Source: HGM04593 sp045591315 (GTDB lineage: Bacteria > Bacteroidota > Bacteroidia > Bacteroidales > Bacteroidaceae). From it: a stretch of 64,000 nt of DNA. The notes beneath the pieces were generated by a model. That model did no database searches. It worked only from the letters and a program-made list of their open reading frames with translations, and was not told the DNA's origin. Below are positions 61,323-64,000 of this stretch, in pieces. The DNA is taken from positions 1 to 64,000 of the forward strand of contig JAZNSN010000030.1 of the NCBI GenBank assembly GCA_045591315.1. Direction: 5' to 3'. Positions within the stretch are counted from its first letter, which is position 1, and each line of letters opens with the position of its first letter. The translations under genes and the position numbers were made by a program.

Positions 61323-62825
61323 TCATCCGCAATGGAAGAACCGCCTTACCAGTGTCATCATCTTCTCCTTGTCGTCACCTGTATCGGCACGCAATGTACG
61401 GTCGTCATACGAACGCAGACGACGCAGAATACCGTCTATCATGGCAGGGCTGAATACATTGTACTCCTCAAAGACAGCACGCTGCCTTTCAAGGCAGTCG
61501 GCCGAAGCAGCACAGCTATCGGGCAGCTGTTCAAGAGCCGCAAGCCTGTCTTCATTCTCCTTCTGGTGAATATTCACATTGACGTATGTACGCTCGGCAA
61601 TCTCCAGCGCATCCGGCAGCTCGAATCCGTAACGGCAAGCCACGGCAAGGCCGGCAATGAGCTGGTATATATCGGCAGAACCGTCGGGAGAACGCATCTC
61701 CACTGTCTGTTTTTGAGTAGTATCATAGTTGCTGTCACCCTCATGAGGATTGGCAAGACGGCACATATCCGACTTTGCAGCCCAGCCAAGAGGAACACGC
61801 ACAAGCACCGAACGGTTACGGTCGCCCCAGCAGATGTTTGTAGGAGCCTCCTGATGCGGAACAAGACGGAAATAGGATGTCGGGTTAGTGTTTCCGAATG
61901 CCGTTATCGAAGGAGCAAGCAGCATCATTCCGGCAATAGCGCGCCTTGCGTCAGCAGAGAGCGCACCGCCATCAAGCATGCAGTTGGCCCCGCCGTCCAT
62001 TATGCGCATGTGTATATGCAGACCCGAACCGGCCTTGCCGGCAGTAATCTTAGGAGCAAATGTTATATCGTAGCCGTTCCTGTATGCCAGATTACGTATT
62101 ATCCATTTGGCAATCATAAGCTGGTCGGCAGCCTCATCGGCAGCAACAGGCAGGAACTCAATCTCGTTCTGCTCATACACCATTCCGTCTATAGCGAAGT
62201 TGCCGACCTCGGAATGGCCATATTTAATCTGTCCGCCTGCCTGTGCGATATATGCCATACACTGGGTGCGGAATTCATTGAACTTGGCGTAGGGAGCCGA
62301 CTCATGATAGCCCTTCTGGTCGGTAGCCGGGAACATGCCGCTGTCGGGAGCTATGACATAGTACTCCAGCTCACCCATAGCCTGGAACTCCTTTCCCGTA
62401 ACCTCGCGGAATGCCTTGCATGCCTTTCTCAAAGTATTCTCCGGAGAGCTCTCAAGCGGCTCGCCGTCCTTATTGAAATAGGAGCAGAGCATGGAGAGCG
62501 TCGGAATCTCGGCAAACGGGTCTAGAAATGCAGTTCTGAAACGCGGCAACACATAAAGGTCACTGCTGCCCGCCTCTATGAACGGGAAGAGCGACGAACC
62601 ATCGACACGTTCTCCGCATGTAAGTATGGTATCGAGGTAGGCTGCACTGTTGATGACAAAATTGAGTGTCTTCAGCCTGCCGTCACCAGCCGGATACATG
62701 AAATTCACCATGCGGATATTGTTCTCCTTGATGTACTGCACAATATCGGCCTTTGTAAACTCACTGCAAGGCTTTGCCAGGAAAGCCACCACCCTGTTAG
62801 GGCACATCTCCAAAGAGGTATTCAT
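61323..62825 (-). CDS. glnA: Glutamine synthetase type I-like
   Basis: A 500-residue class I glutamine synthetase homologue. The N-terminal beta-grasp domain is recognisable (NNIRMVNFMYPAGDGRLKTL). The catalytic domain contains ELEYYVIAPDSG (metal-binding Glu), FAIDGMVYEQNEIEFLPVAADEAADQLMIAKW, KITAGKAGSGLHIHMRI (active-site loop with His) and NRSVLVRVP (Arg). The C-terminus differs from adenylylated GSI: no NLYDLPPEE site is visible. It may be a gamma-glutamyl-polyamine synthetase-like or GSI-alpha type enzyme. It is oriented opposite to nagA and has a separate promoter near 62930. Confidence 0.9.
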   Translation of the reverse strand: MNTSLEMCPNRVVAFLAKPCSEFTKADIVQYIKENNIRMVNFMYPAGDGRLKTLNFVINSAAYLDTILTCGERVDGSSLFPFIEAGSSDLYVLPRFRTAFLDPFAEIPTLSMLCSYFNKDGEPLESSPENTLRKACKAFREVTGKEFQAMGELEYYVIAPDSGMFPATDQKGYHESAPYAKFNEFRTQCMAYIAQAGGQIKYGHSEVGNFAIDGMVYEQNEIEFLPVAADEAADQLMIAKWIIRNLAYRNGYDITFAPKITAGKAGSGLHIHMRIMDGGANCMLDGGALSADARRAIAGMMLLAPSITAFGNTNPTSYFRLVPHQEAPTNICWGDRNRSVLVRVPLGWAAKSDMCRLANPHEGDSNYDTTQKQTVEMRSPDGSADIYQLIAGLAVACRYGFELPDALEIAERTYVNVNIHQKENEDRLAALEQLPDSCAASADCLERQRAVFEEYNVFSPAMIDGILRRLRSYDDRTLRADTGDDKEKMMTLVRRFFHCG

Positions 62826-62914
62826 AACTTATTGTTTTAAAGATGCGACAAAAGCAACCGTCACGTTCTATATCATATAACGCAGAACTTCGCTTTTTAT
62901 TCACTCCACCATTG

Positions 62915-62944
62915 CAAAGTTATTCTTTTTATCATCAGAACAAA
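62915..62944 (-). promoter_or_regulatory. Promoter of glnA
   Basis: On the minus strand TTTG (62944-62941), 18 bases, TAACTTTG (62922-62915), about 90 bases before the start. Confidence 0.7.
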
Positions 62945-63003
62945 CATGCAGCAAGAGAAAACTCAAAAGCATTTCAGCAAAAGCCGTAATAAAGTTCAAA
63001 GTT

Positions 63004-63930
63004 CTATCTCGCCCTATTGATGATATATATTCCCGACATGGCAAGCACTGCAGCCACAGCATACTTCAAGTAGAAAGGCTCCCCCAGACACATGCACGAA
63101 GTAACCGCACCCACAACAGGAATTAGCGAATTGAAAATTGCAACCTTGCCGACAGGGTTGCAGGTCAGCAGCTTATTATAAAGAGCAAACCCCATAGCCG
63201 ATATACACACAAGCAAGAGCAATATAGCCACACCGCCCGGAGTGACATGCGGCAGAGAGCCGCCCATAAGCAAGCCCGGCACAACAAGCATCACACCGCC
63301 GAAGAAAAGGCTATATCCGGTGCCCACAAAAACATCCACACGCTTTCCCAGGCCTCGCGTCATAAGACCGGCAAGAGCTGAGCATACTGCATTCAGAACA
63401 ATCATTCCGTCACCCATAAATGTAAATTCTCCGCTATCCTCATCGCCCACGTTCAGCGTAATTATGCCAATGAAGCCAATGACACAGCCAAGCAGCTTGT
63501 TTACAGTCAGTTTGTCACTCTTGAAGAAGATGCACGCAAGCAGCACAAGCATGAACGTGCCGAGCGAGTTTATTATGGCAGCCCGTGCACCGGGGCTGTA
63601 CGAAAGCCCCACATAGAAGAAATAATAGTGCAAGCCGGTGTTCAGCAACGCGAACAGAAGCACATACAGCCATCCGTTGAAGCCGGCCACCGCAAAGCGA
63701 CGACGCGTGGTACCGGCAATTGCAAGCACCGCCATACCGGCCATACAGAAACGTACGCCGGCAAACAGCATCTTGCTTCCGGTCATGGACTGGATTATGC
63801 CGAACTCCTCAAAGCCCAGCTTGATAAGCGGATAGGCCCATCCCCACGCTATTGCTGCAGAGAGCGCGAAGAGCACCACCCATACAGGCCTCTCGAAAAG
63901 CGAGAGCTTTTTTGTATCGTTATTTTTCAT
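63004..63930 (-). CDS. DMT/EamA-family transporter
   Basis: A 308-residue membrane protein with ten hydrophobic helices in two homologous halves (EamA repeats). The first half starts FALSAAIAWGWAYPLIKLGFEEFG and the second includes ALAGLMTRGLGKRVD and GFALYNKLLTCNPVGKVAIFNSLIPVVGAVTSCMCLGEP. Members export metabolites, amino acids or drugs; specificity cannot be predicted. It is the rightmost gene, with its own promoter. Confidence 0.9.
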   Translation of the reverse strand: MKNNDTKKLSLFERPVWVVLFALSAAIAWGWAYPLIKLGFEEFGIIQSMTGSKMLFAGVRFCMAGMAVLAIAGTTRRRFAVAGFNGWLYVLLFALLNTGLHYYFFYVGLSYSPGARAAIINSLGTFMLVLLACIFFKSDKLTVNKLLGCVIGFIGIITLNVGDEDSGEFTFMGDGMIVLNAVCSALAGLMTRGLGKRVDVFVGTGYSLFFGGVMLVVPGLLMGGSLPHVTPGGVAILLLLVCISAMGFALYNKLLTCNPVGKVAIFNSLIPVVGAVTSCMCLGEPFYLKYAVAAVLAMSGIYIINRAR

Positions 63931-63950
63931 CGGTTACGGATTAATCCGCG

Positions 63951-63982
63951 CGAAGATAGTGAAATAACCTCACACCGGCAAA
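63951..63982 (-). promoter_or_regulatory. Promoter of the DMT transporter gene
   Basis: On the minus strand TTTG (63982-63979), 20 bases, TATCTTCG (63958-63951), 21 bases before the ATG. The TTCG variant is also found before several other genes in the window. Confidence 0.6.
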
Positions 63983-64000
63983 AGCCAAGCAGCCCGAACC

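Noticed and set aside
61287..62525. A 412-codon open frame on the plus strand opposite glnA
   Set aside because: It is an antisense shadow of the glnA gene, whose family features are clear; the frame has low-quality composition and starts inside a terminator.
1..64000. CRISPR arrays, insertion sequences, integrase or prophage genes
   Set aside because: No regularly spaced repeats, transposase-like frames or att-type direct repeats were recognised; only the tRNA-Lys could serve as an integration site, and it is followed by normal genes.

Overview
The window reads as chromosomal DNA of a member of the Bacteroidales (Bacteroidota). Three things support this. Promoters repeatedly match the Bacteroides pattern, TTTG about 19-20 bases upstream of TAnnTTTG. 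The families are typical of the phylum: TamL lipoprotein, DUF4296 lipoprotein, a DksA relative that has lost its zinc cysteines, type III glutamine synthetase, a kinase-RapZ fusion, Ser-type sulfatases and a GEVED protein with a sorting-type tail. Many genes also encode lipobox lipoproteins. The genus cannot be fixed from the sequence alone; Bacteroidaceae or a near relative is likely. No insertion sequence, CRISPR array, integrase or rRNA was seen, and there is one tRNA (Lys-CTT).

Layout. 0-3.6 kb is accessory-like: a membrane P-loop NTPase running off the left edge, a frameshifted remnant directly upstream of it, two small unknown genes and a small outer-membrane barrel. 3.9-5.4 kb holds lrgA/lrgB-type genes and a HAD phosphatase. 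5.6-18.7 kb is housekeeping: tRNA-Lys; a leftward tamL - metallo-hydrolase - tyrS run divergent from a TrmH methyltransferase; then ileS - dksA-like - lspA - DUF4296 on the minus strand, followed by DUF4252 and a kinase-RapZ fusion. 19-25 kb carries gdhA, an AmpG-like transporter with a BadF-type amino-sugar kinase, an FKBP lipoprotein and an N-acetylhexosamine 1-kinase. 25-31.7 kb is a host-glycan cluster (GEVED protein, GH29 fucosidase, Ser-type sulfatase, rhodanese lipoprotein) with a scar of GH20 and C10-peptidase remnants. 31.7-38.9 kb has a zinc peptidase, a YigZ protein, serC, a possible frameshifted small gene, a tandem lipoprotein duplication, a DEAD-box helicase and a second sulfatase. 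39-42 kb is grpE-dnaJ-folC. 42.3-45.9 kb is galM - sugar transporter - galK. 46-54 kb holds a lipoprotein behind a G9 tract, tex, tkt-rpiB and a FadL porin with a palindrome over its promoter. 53.8-56.3 kb is a tightly coupled operon ending in small redox or unknown genes. 56.5-64 kb has an aquaporin, a type III and a type I glutamine synthetase flanking nagA, and a DMT exporter.

Together the genes suggest a gut-type saccharolytic anaerobe that harvests sulfated, fucosylated and GlcNAc-rich glycans. It would channel the amino sugars through several kinases and NagA, take galactose through GalM/GalK, and assimilate ammonia through GdhA and two glutamine synthetases.

The features most worth following up are the NTPase at the left edge with its decayed partner, the kinase-RapZ fusion, the C10/GH20 scar, the tandem lipoproteins with interspersed palindromic repeats, the G9 tract and the operator-like palindrome upstream of the FadL gene. 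No clearly new multi-gene system can be proved from this window.
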